Of a stretch of 64,000 nt of DNA, positions 7,969 to 16,261 are shown one piece after another. This DNA comes from JACCTU01 sp963809175. Its GTDB lineage: Bacteria; Actinomycetota; Thermoleophilia; Gaiellales; Gaiellaceae. Under the pieces are notes generated by a model that was not told the DNA's origin, ran no database searches, and worked only from the letters and a program-made list of their open reading frames with translations. Made by a program: the position numbers and the translations under genes. How positions within the stretch are numbered: position 1 is the stretch's first letter; each line of letters opens with the position of its first letter. Location of the stretch: the NCBI GenBank assembly GCA_963809175.1, contig CAWEIK010000001.1:248001-312000 (forward strand), given 5' to 3'.

Positions 7969-10107
7969 GTGATTCAGGAGGCAGACGCCGATCGCGCGCG
8001 GCTCCTCGAGGAGCAAGCCGCGCTGCGGCGAGTGGCGACGCTGACCGCGCGCGAAATGACGCCGGTTGAAGTGCTTGTCGCGGTCACCGAGGAGGCGGCG
8101 CGGGCCCTGAACACTGAGGCGATCGGAATGCTTCGCTTCGAGCAGGACGGGGCCGCGACGCTCGTCGCGCAGTCGCCGACTCCCTGGGATCCGCCCCCGT
8201 TGGGCACCCGCTTCACGCTCGACGGTGAGAATGTCGTCGCCGCGGTGCATCGAACAGGGCAGACCGCCCGCATGGACGACTGGACGAATGCAACCGGTGC
8301 CGTCGCCGCAATGGCACAGGTAGTGGGTGTGCGCTCCGCCGTTGCCACTCCGATCATCGTCGAAGGGCGGCTCTGGGGGACGATGGTCGCGGTGACGAGC
8401 AAGAGCGACCCTCTGCCGGCCGACATCGAGGAGCGGCTCGGCGAGTTCACCGAGCTGGTCGCGACCGCAATCGCGAACGCACAGTCGCGAGAGGCCCTCG
8501 CTGAGCTCGCCGAGGAGCAGGCGGCCCTGCGACGGGTGGCGACGCTCGTCGCGAACGGCGTCGAGCCGGGACCGCTGTTCGACACGCTCGCCGGAGAGAT
8601 CGAGGCACTGTTCGGGGCCGACATCTCGGCTGTGCTCAGATTCGAGGGGGACGGGACGGTCACGGTGATGGGAGCACACCGCGGCCCTCACAGCCGCGGC
8701 GCCCGCGTGCACCTCGATCCGGACTATGTCGTCGGTGCCGTGTACCGGACAGGTCAGTCCGCGAGCTTCGATTTGCAGAAATGGGACGGCGAGCCGCCGG
8801 CGGTCGCGCGCGAGTGGGGCGTGCGCTCCGCACTTGCAACTCCCGTCGTCGTCGACGGCGAGTTGTGGGGGGCGATCACGATCGCATCGCTCGAGAGTGC
8901 GCTCGTCGCTGGAACCGACCGGCGTCTCGCCGACTTCAGCGCGCTGTTCGCGACGGCAATCGCGAACGCACAGTCGCGAGAGGCTCTCGCCGCGCTCGCC
9001 GAGGAGCAGGGAGCACTCCGCCACGTGGCGACACTCGTCGCCGAGGGCGTCGAAGCCCAAGACATCTTCGACGCGGTGTGCGAGGAGACGTGCCAGCTCC
9101 TCGGCGCGACGGGGGTGACCCTCTCGCACTACACGCCCGACGGTTTCAACGAGATGGTGGCAGGCTGGAGCCGGAACGAAACGCAGCTGCCGATCGGTTC
9201 GCGGCTGCCGATCGAGCCCGAGACTGTGGGCGGCGAGATCGTCCGTACGCGCGCCCCCGCGCGTGTCGACAGCTGGGACGGACTGACGAGCGAGATGGCA
9301 AGGCTTGTGCGTGGGCGCGGCGTTCGGTCGTCGCTCGGCGCGCCGATCGTCGTCGAGGGGAAGCTGTGGGGAGCGCTTGTCGCCGCCACCGACCGCGAGG
9401 AGCCGCTTCCCGTCGGGACCGAGCTCCGCCTTGCGCGCTTCACCGACCTGATCGCGACGGCGATCTCGAACACCACAACGCGCTCCGAACTGATCGCCTC
9501 GCGCGCGCGCATCGTCGCGGCGGGAGACGAGGCGCGCCAACGGATCGAGCGCAACCTGCACGACGGGACGCAGCAGCGGCTGATCGCGCTCGGCCTGGAC
9601 ATCCAGCGCGTTCGCGCGACGATCCCGGAAGGCCAGCGCGACGCGCACCTCGAGTTCGAACGCCTGGAGAAGGATCTCGAAACGGTGCTCGAGGAGCTGC
9701 GCGAGCTCTCACGGGGCCTGCATCCACCGCTCCTCTCCCGCCGCGGCCTTGGCTCGTCGTTGCGCGCACTCTCGCGCGACTCACCGATCCCCGTCGAGCT
9801 CGAGATCGACCTCCCGGAGCGACCGCCCGCCCCGCTCGAGATCGCCGTCTACTACGTGGTGTCGGAGGCGCTGACGAACGCGATCAAGCACTCGCAGGCG
9901 TCGGTCATCTCGATCACCGTCGAGACCGACCACAAGCTCCACGCAACGATCGCCGACGACGGCGTCGGAGGCGCCGATGCGAGCGCCGGCTCCGGCCTCA
10001 CGGGCCTCGCCGACCGCGTCGAGGCGCTCGGCGGACGGTTCGCACTCGACACGCCCACCGGCGGCGGGACACGCATCTCGATCGAGCTGCCGCTCGAAAC
10101 CCGCTAG
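7969..10107 (+). CDS. Sensor histidine kinase with three GAF domains (NarL/DegS-type)
   Basis: The 712-residue protein carries three consecutive GAF domains (about residues 20-170, 185-335 and 345-500). They are joined by heptad-like linkers (LAELAEEQAALRRVATLV). A HisKA_3 dimerisation domain follows, with the phospho-acceptor His in RIERNLHDGTQQRLIALG (about residue 530). The C-terminal HATPase has SEALTNAIKHS (N box) and IADDGVGGA plus GLTGLADRV (G boxes). There is no membrane segment, so it is a cytoplasmic sensor of a small ligand or redox signal. It is divergent from the LuxR-type regulator at 7929, its likely substrate. The start is GTG. The stop overlaps the convergent monooxygenase gene. 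Confidence 0.93.
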   Translation: MIQEADADRARLLEEQAALRRVATLTAREMTPVEVLVAVTEEAARALNTEAIGMLRFEQDGAATLVAQSPTPWDPPPLGTRFTLDGENVVAAVHRTGQTARMDDWTNATGAVAAMAQVVGVRSAVATPIIVEGRLWGTMVAVTSKSDPLPADIEERLGEFTELVATAIANAQSREALAELAEEQAALRRVATLVANGVEPGPLFDTLAGEIEALFGADISAVLRFEGDGTVTVMGAHRGPHSRGARVHLDPDYVVGAVYRTGQSASFDLQKWDGEPPAVAREWGVRSALATPVVVDGELWGAITIASLESALVAGTDRRLADFSALFATAIANAQSREALAALAEEQGALRHVATLVAEGVEAQDIFDAVCEETCQLLGATGVTLSHYTPDGFNEMVAGWSRNETQLPIGSRLPIEPETVGGEIVRTRAPARVDSWDGLTSEMARLVRGRGVRSSLGAPIVVEGKLWGALVAATDREEPLPVGTELRLARFTDLIATAISNTTTRSELIASRARIVAAGDEARQRIERNLHDGTQQRLIALGLDIQRVRATIPEGQRDAHLEFERLEKDLETVLEELRELSRGLHPPLLSRRGLGSSLRALSRDSPIPVELEIDLPERPPAPLEIAVYYVVSEALTNAIKHSQASVISITVETDHKLHATIADDGVGGADASAGSGLTGLADRVEALGGRFALDTPTGGGTRISIELPLETR
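8461..9057 (+). repeat. Long direct repeat inside the triple-GAF kinase gene
   Basis: About 108 bases at 8461-8568 recur with few changes at 8950-9057, an offset of 489 bases (163 codons). The repeat encodes the end of one GAF domain and the linker into the next. It indicates that GAF1-linker-GAF2 arose by tandem duplication inside the gene. The unit is a candidate for recombination. Confidence 0.8.
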
Positions 10108-11591
10108 GTCGGTCCGAACCACGTGGTGAGCGCGTCCGCGAGCCCGAGCTGGGTTCGGTCTCCCACCCAGGCCACATATCCGTCGGGTCGAATCACCATG
10201 GCGGTCGGAGCAGTGACCGCACCGAGTGCGGGAAGCTCCCACGGGCCGGCGTAGGCGGCGTCGATCAGCTGAACCCGATCCGCCCAGGGAGTGATGTCGA
10301 CGCTGCCGGGCTCGCCGAGGTTGAGGAGCACCGGCCGGGCCTCGTGCAAGAGGGTGAAGACCCGCAGCGGACCGTCGGCGGTGACGAGGTCGAGATCGGG
10401 CATGCGGCGTCCGAGCAGCGGGTGCCCCTCGCCGAGGTCGTAGTGAATGCCCAGGCCGGACAGCTCCGCGGCGAGTCGTCGGCGCGGCTCCTCCAGGCTC
10501 AGCAGCTCGGACAAGGTGTCGCGCAACGCCTCGACGCGATCGTCGACGCGCATGAGCGCGACCTGCGCCATCGTGGTCCGCAGCACGCGGGCAGCGACCG
10601 GGTGGCGCTCGGCGTGGTAGGTGTCGAGGAGGCTCTCCGGCGCTGTCCGGTCGACCACCTGGGCCAGCTTCCAGCCCAGGTTCACCGCATCCTGCACTCC
10701 GGTGTTGAGCCCCTGTCCACCGACCGGGGAGTGCACGTGCGCCGCGTCGCCGGCCAGCAGGACCCGTCCCTCGCGGTAGGCCGCGGCCTGCCGGGTCAGG
10801 TCGGTGAACCTGGAGATGAAGGTGGGACTGTGGATCCCGTAGTCGGTCCCGTACACGGCGACGAGGCCCTCGCTGAGGTCACGGAGGGTGGGCTCGCTCG
10901 TGCCGATCTGCGACTCGGTCAGCATGACCCCGACCGTCCCGCCCGGCTTGTAGACCACCTCGCCGTCCGTGATCTCGTACTCGACCTTGCCCAGGGCGTG
11001 GGTGCCCGAGGGAGTGCGGCGCATGCCCAGTTCCGGCTCCTCGGTCATTTCGACCTGGGCGATCAGACTGCTCGTTGTCGGATCCCACCCGGGGAACTCG
11101 ATGCCGGCTGCTTTGCGGACCACGCTGCGTCCTCCGTCGCACCCGACGAGGTACTGCGCCCGTAGCGACCGGCCGTCCGACAGCGCGACGTCGACACCGG
11201 TGTCGTCCTGCGCGAAGCCGGTCACCTCGGTGCCGTAGTCGATCGGCACCTTCAGCTCATGGACCCAGCCGGCCAGGATCCGTTCGATGTGGTTTTGCCA
11301 CAGCCCGAGCCCGTAGGGATGCCTCGTGGGGAAGTCGCTGATGTCCAAGCGGACGCTGCCGAACCCCGCGACCTGAGCCACCTGTCCCTCCGAGAGGAAC
11401 CGATCGGCGATTCCGCGCTGATCGAGCACCTCGATCGTGCGTGAGTGCAGACCTCCCGCGCGCGAGCCGGGAAGCTCCTGGTTGGCGCGCCGCTCGACGA
11501 TGACGACGTCGACCCCCGCCAACGCCAACTCGCCCGCCAGCATCAGCCCAGTCGGACCGCCTCCGGCGATCACCACTTCATGCTCGGTCAT
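10104..11591 (-). CDS. FAD-dependent aromatic monooxygenase (PheA/TfdB type, rifampicin monooxygenase-like)
   Basis: The 495-residue flavoprotein has the N-terminal Rossmann motif VVIAGGGPTGLMLAGELALAG, a middle YLVGCDGGRS (DG motif), and GRVLLAGDAAHVHSPVGGQGLNTGVQD (GD motif) near residue 290. These define class A flavin monooxygenases, which hydroxylate aromatic substrates using NADPH and O2. The length and C-terminal thioredoxin-like extension (PLRVFTLLHEARPVLLNLG) match the rifampicin-monooxygenase/PgaE group. The substrate is not certain, and antibiotic inactivation is only one option. The gene is divergent from the DHFR-like gene at 11685 and convergent with the kinase. Confidence 0.9.
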   Translation of the reverse strand: MTEHEVVIAGGGPTGLMLAGELALAGVDVVIVERRANQELPGSRAGGLHSRTIEVLDQRGIADRFLSEGQVAQVAGFGSVRLDISDFPTRHPYGLGLWQNHIERILAGWVHELKVPIDYGTEVTGFAQDDTGVDVALSDGRSLRAQYLVGCDGGRSVVRKAAGIEFPGWDPTTSSLIAQVEMTEEPELGMRRTPSGTHALGKVEYEITDGEVVYKPGGTVGVMLTESQIGTSEPTLRDLSEGLVAVYGTDYGIHSPTFISRFTDLTRQAAAYREGRVLLAGDAAHVHSPVGGQGLNTGVQDAVNLGWKLAQVVDRTAPESLLDTYHAERHPVAARVLRTTMAQVALMRVDDRVEALRDTLSELLSLEEPRRRLAAELSGLGIHYDLGEGHPLLGRRMPDLDLVTADGPLRVFTLLHEARPVLLNLGEPGSVDITPWADRVQLIDAAYAGPWELPALGAVTAPTAMVIRPDGYVAWVGDRTQLGLADALTTWFGPT

Positions 11592-11684
11592 GACGTCCCA
11601 TCGTAGGGGCGGTTTCGATGAGTCTCGGCAGCTCGCGCAGTCTGTAGTTGCACGAGGCTGCTACCGCAACGAAGGGTGAGTTCG

Positions 11685-12281
11685 ATGACCAAAGTGCTCG
11701 CAGGGATCACGACGTCGGTCGACGGGTACATCGCGGGACCGAACGACGGCCCGGGCCAGGGGCTCGGCGAGGGTGGCGAACGATTGCACTACTGGGTGTT
11801 CGGCGGTCCGTGGACCTACGACGCCGAGCCGAGAGGCGAGCCGACCGGCGAGGACGCCGCGTGGCTGGCAGAGTTGATGCCGAAAGTCGGAGCGGTCGTC
11901 AGCGGACGCTGGACGTACGAGGCCGCCCGGCACTGGGGCGACGAGAACCCGTGGGGGCTGCCGGTCTTCATCGTCACGCACAGGCCGGAGGAAGAGCCGG
12001 TGAGCGGCGCGTTCACGTTCGTGTCCGGAGTGGAGGAAGCCGTCGCGCGAGCGAAGGCTGCGGCAGGCGACAAGGACGTCCACGTCATGGGAGGAGCCGA
12101 CGTCATCCGCCAGGCGCTCGACGCCGGTCTGGTCGACGAGCTGACGATCATCGTCGCGCCGGTCGTGCTCGGCGGCGGGAAGCGGTTGTTCGAGGGCTTC
12201 ACGAGCTCGCTCGACCTCGAGCACACCGGCGTGCGCCAGTCGCCCTTCGCGACGTTCATCGACTATCGGGTGCGACGGTGA
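11685..12281 (+). CDS. Dihydrofolate reductase family (RibD C-terminal-like) protein
   Basis: The 198-residue protein matches the RibD C-terminal/DHFR-like fold: KVLAGITTSVDGYIAGPND at the start, SGRWTYEAARHWG, and the NADPH-site stretch KDVHVMGGADVIRQALDAGLVDEL, ending with VVLGGGKRLFEG. Members are NADPH-dependent reductases of mostly unknown substrate. The ATG at 11685 is chosen because GAAGGG lies 8 bases upstream; a GTG at 11676 is the alternative. It is the first of three DHFR-like genes within 4 kb. It overlaps the convergent second copy by 26 bases at the 3' end. Confidence 0.87.
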   Translation: MTKVLAGITTSVDGYIAGPNDGPGQGLGEGGERLHYWVFGGPWTYDAEPRGEPTGEDAAWLAELMPKVGAVVSGRWTYEAARHWGDENPWGLPVFIVTHRPEEEPVSGAFTFVSGVEEAVARAKAAAGDKDVHVMGGADVIRQALDAGLVDELTIIVAPVVLGGGKRLFEGFTSSLDLEHTGVRQSPFATFIDYRVRR

Positions 12282-12813
12282 ACCTGGCCACAACGAAATC
12301 GCCGTTTCGCCCCAGCTCGTCCAGACGCAGCTCGAGCCGGCGCGGCAAGAGCGGCGCGCCCGCGCCGAGCGTGACCGGCGCGATGTAGACGATCACCTCG
12401 TCCAGCAGGCCCACGTCCGCAAACTGCCCGGCGAGGTCTCCCCCGCCGACGATCCAGACGTTCCGGTCGCCCGCGGCGCGAACGAGCTCCGCGTGCACGG
12501 TCGCGACGTCCTCGCTGGTGAACTCGATCTTCGCGTCCGGAACGACCGGCAGCTCCCGGTGCGTGAAGACCCAGCACGGGATCTCGTACGGCCACTTCCA
12601 CTCCGAAGGATCCTGGTCCTTGAACTCGTGGTCGAGGATCCACTCGTACGTCGTCGAGCCCATCGCCAGCGCGCCGACGCCCGCGAAGAACTCCGCGTAG
12701 TTCAGCAGGCCCTCGCGATCCTGGTCGCGCGTGAACAGCCACTCCAGCGAGTTGTCGGGGTCGGCGATGAAGCCGTCGAGCGTCGTCGCCGTGTAGTACT
12801 GCGTGAGGCTCAC
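12256..12813 (-). CDS. Dihydrofolate reductase family (RibD C-terminal-like) protein
   Basis: The 185-residue protein is of the same superfamily as the gene at 11685 but only distantly similar. It begins SLTQYYTATTLDGFIADPD and has NVWIVGGGDLAGQFADVGLLDEV, then APVTLGAGAPLLPRR. The GTG at 12813 is preferred: it overlaps the antiporter stop (GTGA) and has a strong AAGGAGGG sequence about 10 bases upstream. An ATG at 12846 would extend it inside the antiporter. Translational coupling to the antiporter implies one operon. The substrate is unknown. Confidence 0.87.
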   Translation of the reverse strand: MSLTQYYTATTLDGFIADPDNSLEWLFTRDQDREGLLNYAEFFAGVGALAMGSTTYEWILDHEFKDQDPSEWKWPYEIPCWVFTHRELPVVPDAKIEFTSEDVATVHAELVRAAGDRNVWIVGGGDLAGQFADVGLLDEVIVYIAPVTLGAGAPLLPRRLELRLDELGRNGDFVVARFTVAPDSR

Positions 12814-14093
12814 GATGTGCTTCCCTCCTTGACCGGCGTTCGCCATCGGTGAACGGCCGCGGGGACAGTCTCCATCGGCGGCAGCTCTTCGTGCGCGTGG
12901 GACGCGTACCACCTGACGTAGCGGTCGGTCAGCGGGCGCGAGCTGAGCCCGTGCGCGAACACCGAGAGGCCGATCGTCGCGACGACGGCGAGCAGCATCG
13001 TGCTCTCGTGCGGCAGCGCTGACTCGTCGATCAGGATGACGGCGAAGACGATCGTCGCGAGCCCGCGCGGGCCGAACCACCCAACGAACGCGACCGTCGG
13101 GCGGCGTGCGCCGGTACCGAGCAGCGACAGCGCCACCGGCACCATCCGAACGACGGTCAGGCTGAGCAGCGCGTAGAGGACGACCTCCCAGCCCAGGTCG
13201 TCGAGCACCGGGCCGAGGATCGCGGCGCCGAAGACGATGAACGTCACGGCGTTCAGCAACTCGCCGCCCTCGTCGACGAGATACGACACCTCACCACCAC
13301 TCCCGCGTGCGATGACCCCGAACACGAACCCACCGGTGAACGCGGCGATGAAGATGCTGCCTCCGAGGCCCGTCGCGATCCCCGCAGCCAGGAGTGCCGT
13401 GGCCACCGTGAGGATCTGCAACCAGTGTGGTTCCACGAACGAGCGACGGGCAGCGAACCGGACCGCGAGCGCACCGAGGGCGCCGGCCGCGACGCCTGCG
13501 ACGAGGCCGTAGCCGATCTCCTCGAACACGAGCTCCGCGGCCGCGTGCGCCGTCAACGACCCCTCCTCCGCCTCGGCGATGGCCAGCGCGATGAAGAAGA
13601 GCGGAACGCAGATCCCGTCGTTGAGGCCGCTCTCGACGTTGAGGCCCTGCCGGATCCGCGACGGGATGCGCTCGTCGGTGACGACCGCCTGGCCGAGCGC
13701 AGCGTCGGTGCAGGCGAGCATGATCGAGAGGACGAGCGCCTCGACGAGGGAGACGCCGGGGAGCACGGCGACGCCGACCAGCAGGCCGGCCGCGATCGTC
13801 AACGGCAGTCCGATCGCGAGCAGGCGCAAGGGGACGACGAACTCTTTGCGCAGGGCCGGGAGCGAAATCCGCGAGGCGTCGGCGAAGAGAACGAGTGTCA
13901 GCGTCGCTTCCGCCAGCAGCTTGACCGGCTCGGCGCCGATCCGCAGGTCGATGAGGCCGAGCACCGGACCGGCCAGCAAGCCCGCCGAGGTGAAGAAGAT
14001 CGCCGAGGTGACGACCGTGCTCTCGAGCCGGCGCGAGACGGCCGCGAACGCGAGCAACACGAACGCGATCGTCGCGAGGTCCCAGGCTCCCAC
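12810..14093 (-). CDS. Cation:proton antiporter (CPA1, NhaP-like)
   Basis: The 427-residue integral membrane protein has about 12 hydrophobic segments. CPA1 signatures are LACTDAALGQAVV and the ion-binding pair in NVESGLNDGICVPLF (about residues 154-168), plus GWFGPRGLATIVFAV near residue 340. These transporters exchange Na+ or K+ for H+ across the membrane for pH and salt balance. No cytoplasmic regulatory domain follows, only a short basic tail. The stop overlaps the start of a DHFR-like gene (GTGA). A second, TrkA_C-bearing antiporter occurs at 54659. Confidence 0.9.
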   Translation of the reverse strand: MGAWDLATIAFVLLAFAAVSRRLESTVVTSAIFFTSAGLLAGPVLGLIDLRIGAEPVKLLAEATLTLVLFADASRISLPALRKEFVVPLRLLAIGLPLTIAAGLLVGVAVLPGVSLVEALVLSIMLACTDAALGQAVVTDERIPSRIRQGLNVESGLNDGICVPLFFIALAIAEAEEGSLTAHAAAELVFEEIGYGLVAGVAAGALGALAVRFAARRSFVEPHWLQILTVATALLAAGIATGLGGSIFIAAFTGGFVFGVIARGSGGEVSYLVDEGGELLNAVTFIVFGAAILGPVLDDLGWEVVLYALLSLTVVRMVPVALSLLGTGARRPTVAFVGWFGPRGLATIVFAVILIDESALPHESTMLLAVVATIGLSVFAHGLSSRPLTDRYVRWYASHAHEELPPMETVPAAVHRWRTPVKEGSTS

Positions 14094-14116
14094 TCGTCAG
14101 CCTGCTGTTTGGCCGA

Positions 14117-14896
14117 CTAGGCGACTTCGGTTTGCAGCCGCTTCGAGAAGAACTCCAGCGCCTTCTTCGTCTTCGTCTCCTGCGCGCCGGTGAGGTCGAT
14201 GCCCCGTTCGGTCAGGAACGCTTTCGCCTCTTCGGCGACCTGGAACGCGTCCGCCGGCGCACACTTCGTCGACAGCTCGAGGATCATCGAGTTGTCGGGA
14301 TAGAGCCACAGCTCCGCGACCAGCCTGCGGTCGTAGCCCTCCGGCGCGAACTTCAACTTGAGCACGAAGATCGGACCGAGAATCGAGAGGTCGTCCAGCG
14401 CGAGCCCTTCGGGTGCGTGCGCCGCGTACAAGGCTCGCTGCTCCTTGGAGAAGAGCTTGCGAATCGGCTTTGCGCCGAGCGCGACGTCCTTGACGTTCGC
14501 CGTCTTCAGCGAACGCTTCATCGACCCCGAGCAAACGTGCCCTCCGGGCATGGCGTCGACCTCGACGGCGAAGTTCGGCGAGTCGCGCAGATCCGCCGCG
14601 AGCTCGTGCGGGACGACGGGGCGCAGCTTGACCACCGAGTCGTCGCCCTTCTGCTGGACCCGACGCGCGCGAACGACCAGGCCGCTCTTGTAGAGCGTGA
14701 GGTCCGGCGTGTCGAAGAAGTAGGCCTGACGAATCTGGCCCTCGAGGGGGTCCACGCCCAGCGCCGAGCTTGCTCGGCTCCGGTGGGTCATCGGCACCGT
14801 CAGCTTGAGCTCGACGCTGTCGGCGCCGCCGATCAGCGCGAGCAGGTCCGCACGCTCGTCGGTCAGCGTGGGAGGTGTGGTGGTGGTCGCAGCCAT
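14117..14896 (-). CDS. CYTH domain-containing protein
   Basis: The 259-residue protein has the marks of the CYTH fold (class IV adenylate cyclase/thiamine triphosphatase/triphosphatase group). These are an N-terminal VELKLTV in the ExExK position, YFFDTPDLTLYKSGLVVRARRV, DDSVVKLRPV, and charged alternating strands such as FVLKLKFAPEGYDRRLVAELWLYPD. The tunnel binds triphosphate groups with metal. The first element reads E-L-K, a loss relative to ExExK that leaves activity uncertain. The ATG at 14896 fits the frame and divergent spacing. It is divergent from the third DHFR-like gene and tandem with the antiporter. Confidence 0.82.
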   Translation of the reverse strand: MAATTTTPPTLTDERADLLALIGGADSVELKLTVPMTHRSRASSALGVDPLEGQIRQAYFFDTPDLTLYKSGLVVRARRVQQKGDDSVVKLRPVVPHELAADLRDSPNFAVEVDAMPGGHVCSGSMKRSLKTANVKDVALGAKPIRKLFSKEQRALYAAHAPEGLALDDLSILGPIFVLKLKFAPEGYDRRLVAELWLYPDNSMILELSTKCAPADAFQVAEEAKAFLTERGIDLTGAQETKTKKALEFFSKRLQTEVA

Positions 14897-14925
14897 GGAA
14901 CGAGACGATATCGTGCGAAGAGCGG

Positions 14926-15495
14926 ATGGGGAGGATCGTCGTAACGGAGTTCGTCTCGCTGGACGGCGTCGTCGAGGCGCCCGGCGGGGGTGAGGCCTTC
15001 AAGCACGGTGGCTGGAGCTTCGAAATCAGCCGCGGCGACGAGGGCGACAAGTTCAAGCTCGACGAGACGATGTCCTCCGAGGCGCTGCTGCTGGGGCGCG
15101 TGACCTACGAGGGGTTCGCCGCCGCGTGGCCGACCCGGGACGGCGAGTTCGCCGACAAGTTCAACACGATGCCGAAGTACGTCGTCTCCTCGACCCTCGA
15201 GGATCCCGAGTGGAACAACACGACCGTGCTGAGCGGCGACGTCGCCGAAGAGGTCGCGAAGTTGAAGCAGCAACAGGACGGCGACATCGTCGTGCACGGC
15301 AGCCCGCAGCTCGTGCAGACGTTGATCGAGCACGATCTCGTCGACGAGTTCCGGCTGATGGTGTTCCCGGTCGTGCTCGGGAGCGGCAAGCGCCTCTTCG
15401 GCGACACCACCGACAAGAAGCCGCTGCAGCTGGTCGACTCGAAGGTCGTCGGTGACGGTGTGACGATCCTCGTCTACAGGCCCTCGGCGTCGTAG
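14926..15495 (+). CDS. Dihydrofolate reductase family (RibD C-terminal-like) protein
   Basis: The 189-residue protein is the third DHFR/RibD-C-like gene in this region. It starts MGRIVVTEFVSLDGVVEAPG, then has LLLGRVTYEGFAAAWPTRDG, GDIVVHGSPQLVQTLIEHDLVDEF and FPVVLGSGKRLFGDTTD. These are typical of the actinobacterial NADPH-dependent deaminase/reductase-like set. The ATG at 14926 is preferred over a 17-codon upstream extension that runs into the divergent CYTH start. The stop is followed within 50 bases by a small alpha/beta hydrolase gene, probably co-transcribed. Confidence 0.87.
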   Translation: MGRIVVTEFVSLDGVVEAPGGGEAFKHGGWSFEISRGDEGDKFKLDETMSSEALLLGRVTYEGFAAAWPTRDGEFADKFNTMPKYVVSSTLEDPEWNNTTVLSGDVAEEVAKLKQQQDGDIVVHGSPQLVQTLIEHDLVDEFRLMVFPVVLGSGKRLFGDTTDKKPLQLVDSKVVGDGVTILVYRPSAS

Positions 15496-15542
15496 TCCTC
15501 GAAACCCCGCACGGGCCGGCGAAGGCACATCTGCAGCCCGCG

Positions 15543-16097
15543 GTGAAGCCGCGGGGCGCGCTCGTTCTCGGCCACGGAGCCGGTGGCGGGGTGACCGCGC
15601 CCGACCTCGTCGCCGCCGCGGAAGTCGCGGTCTCGGAAGGGTTCAGCGTCGCGCTCGTCGAGCAGCCGTACCGCGTCGCCGGGCGCCGTGCCCCTGCTCC
15701 TGCGCGGCAGCTCGAGGCCGCGTGGACCGCGGTGGTCGATCAGCTCGCCGCCGACGCGCTGCACGGATTGCCGCTCGTCGTCGGCGGTCGGTCGCTGGGA
15801 GCGCGCGTTGCGTGTCGCACCGTGGAGGCGACCGGCGCCGTCGCGGTGCTCTGTCTTGCGTTCCCGCTGCAGCCGCCGAAGCGACGAAGCGCCGCGACCG
15901 CGTCACCGAGCCGACTGTCCGAGCTCGACGCGGTGACGGTGCCGGTGCTCGTCGTGCAGGGAGCACGCGACCAGTTCGGCATGCCACCCTCCGGCCCGCG
16001 TCGCACGGTGGTCGAAGTTCCCGGCGACCACAGCCTGAGAACGGACCCCGACGCGGTGGCCGCGGCGGTTCGTGCGTGGCTGCCGAGCGTGCTCTAG
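15543..16097 (+). CDS. Small alpha/beta hydrolase (TEX30/KANL3-like)
   Basis: The 184-residue product has the compact hydrolase pattern LVLGHGAGGG, the nucleophile elbow GGRSLGARVA, an Asp in VLVVQGARDQFG and a late His in VEVPGDHSL. It matches the TEX30/KANL3-like group of uncharacterised hydrolases. GTG 15543 is the first canonical start, but the same frame upstream (15489-15542) encodes VVLETPHGPAKAHLQPA, which resembles the usual N-terminus of this group. The real start may therefore be non-canonical, or a base error may hide it. The stop codon lies in the left arm of the fold-back element at 16094. Confidence 0.8.
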   Translation: MKPRGALVLGHGAGGGVTAPDLVAAAEVAVSEGFSVALVEQPYRVAGRRAPAPARQLEAAWTAVVDQLAADALHGLPLVVGGRSLGARVACRTVEATGAVAVLCLAFPLQPPKRRSAATASPSRLSELDAVTVPVLVVQGARDQFGMPPSGPRRTVVEVPGDHSLRTDPDAVAAAVRAWLPSVL

Positions 16098-16261
16098 AGG
16101 GATTGGCGGAACGGGCCTCGTCGCCGGGGCGCGATGGGTGGTGCGAGGCAAGGACGCAGGGAGCGTGCGTATCCGATGGATACGGACGCGACTGAGGACG
16201 CCGCATCGCGCCGCCCAGCGCGACCCGGGGGCACAGCGCTTGTTCCGCCAAGCCCTTCTAG
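16094..16261. mobile_element. MITE-like fold-back element between two convergent stop codons
   Basis: The 160-base gap between two convergent genes is bounded by near-matching inverted repeats. CTAGAGGGATTGGCGGAAC at 16094-16112 is complementary to GTTCCGCCAAGCCCTTCTAG at 16242-16261, with one mismatch and one bulge. Nested inside are GGCGCGATG (16128-16136) with CATCGCGCC (16204-16212), and CGTATCC (16168-16174) with GGATACG (16178-16184). There is no coding frame. Both ends are CTAG, and both neighbouring genes take their TAG stop from it. Inverted repeats flanked by TA within CTAG are what IS630/Tc1-type MITEs leave. A bidirectional terminator or structured RNA is the alternative reading. 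Confidence 0.5.

Noticed and set aside
7930..9648. Long minus-strand open frame upstream of the LuxR regulator, opposite the triple-GAF kinase
   Set aside because: It is a shadow of the kinase gene. Its composition is low-complexity with repeated unrelated segments, and the regulator domain begins only at 7929.
12814..13080. N-terminal extension of the second DHFR-like protein
   Set aside because: It lies inside the antiporter gene; the GTG at 12813 has a strong ribosome site and a GTGA overlap.
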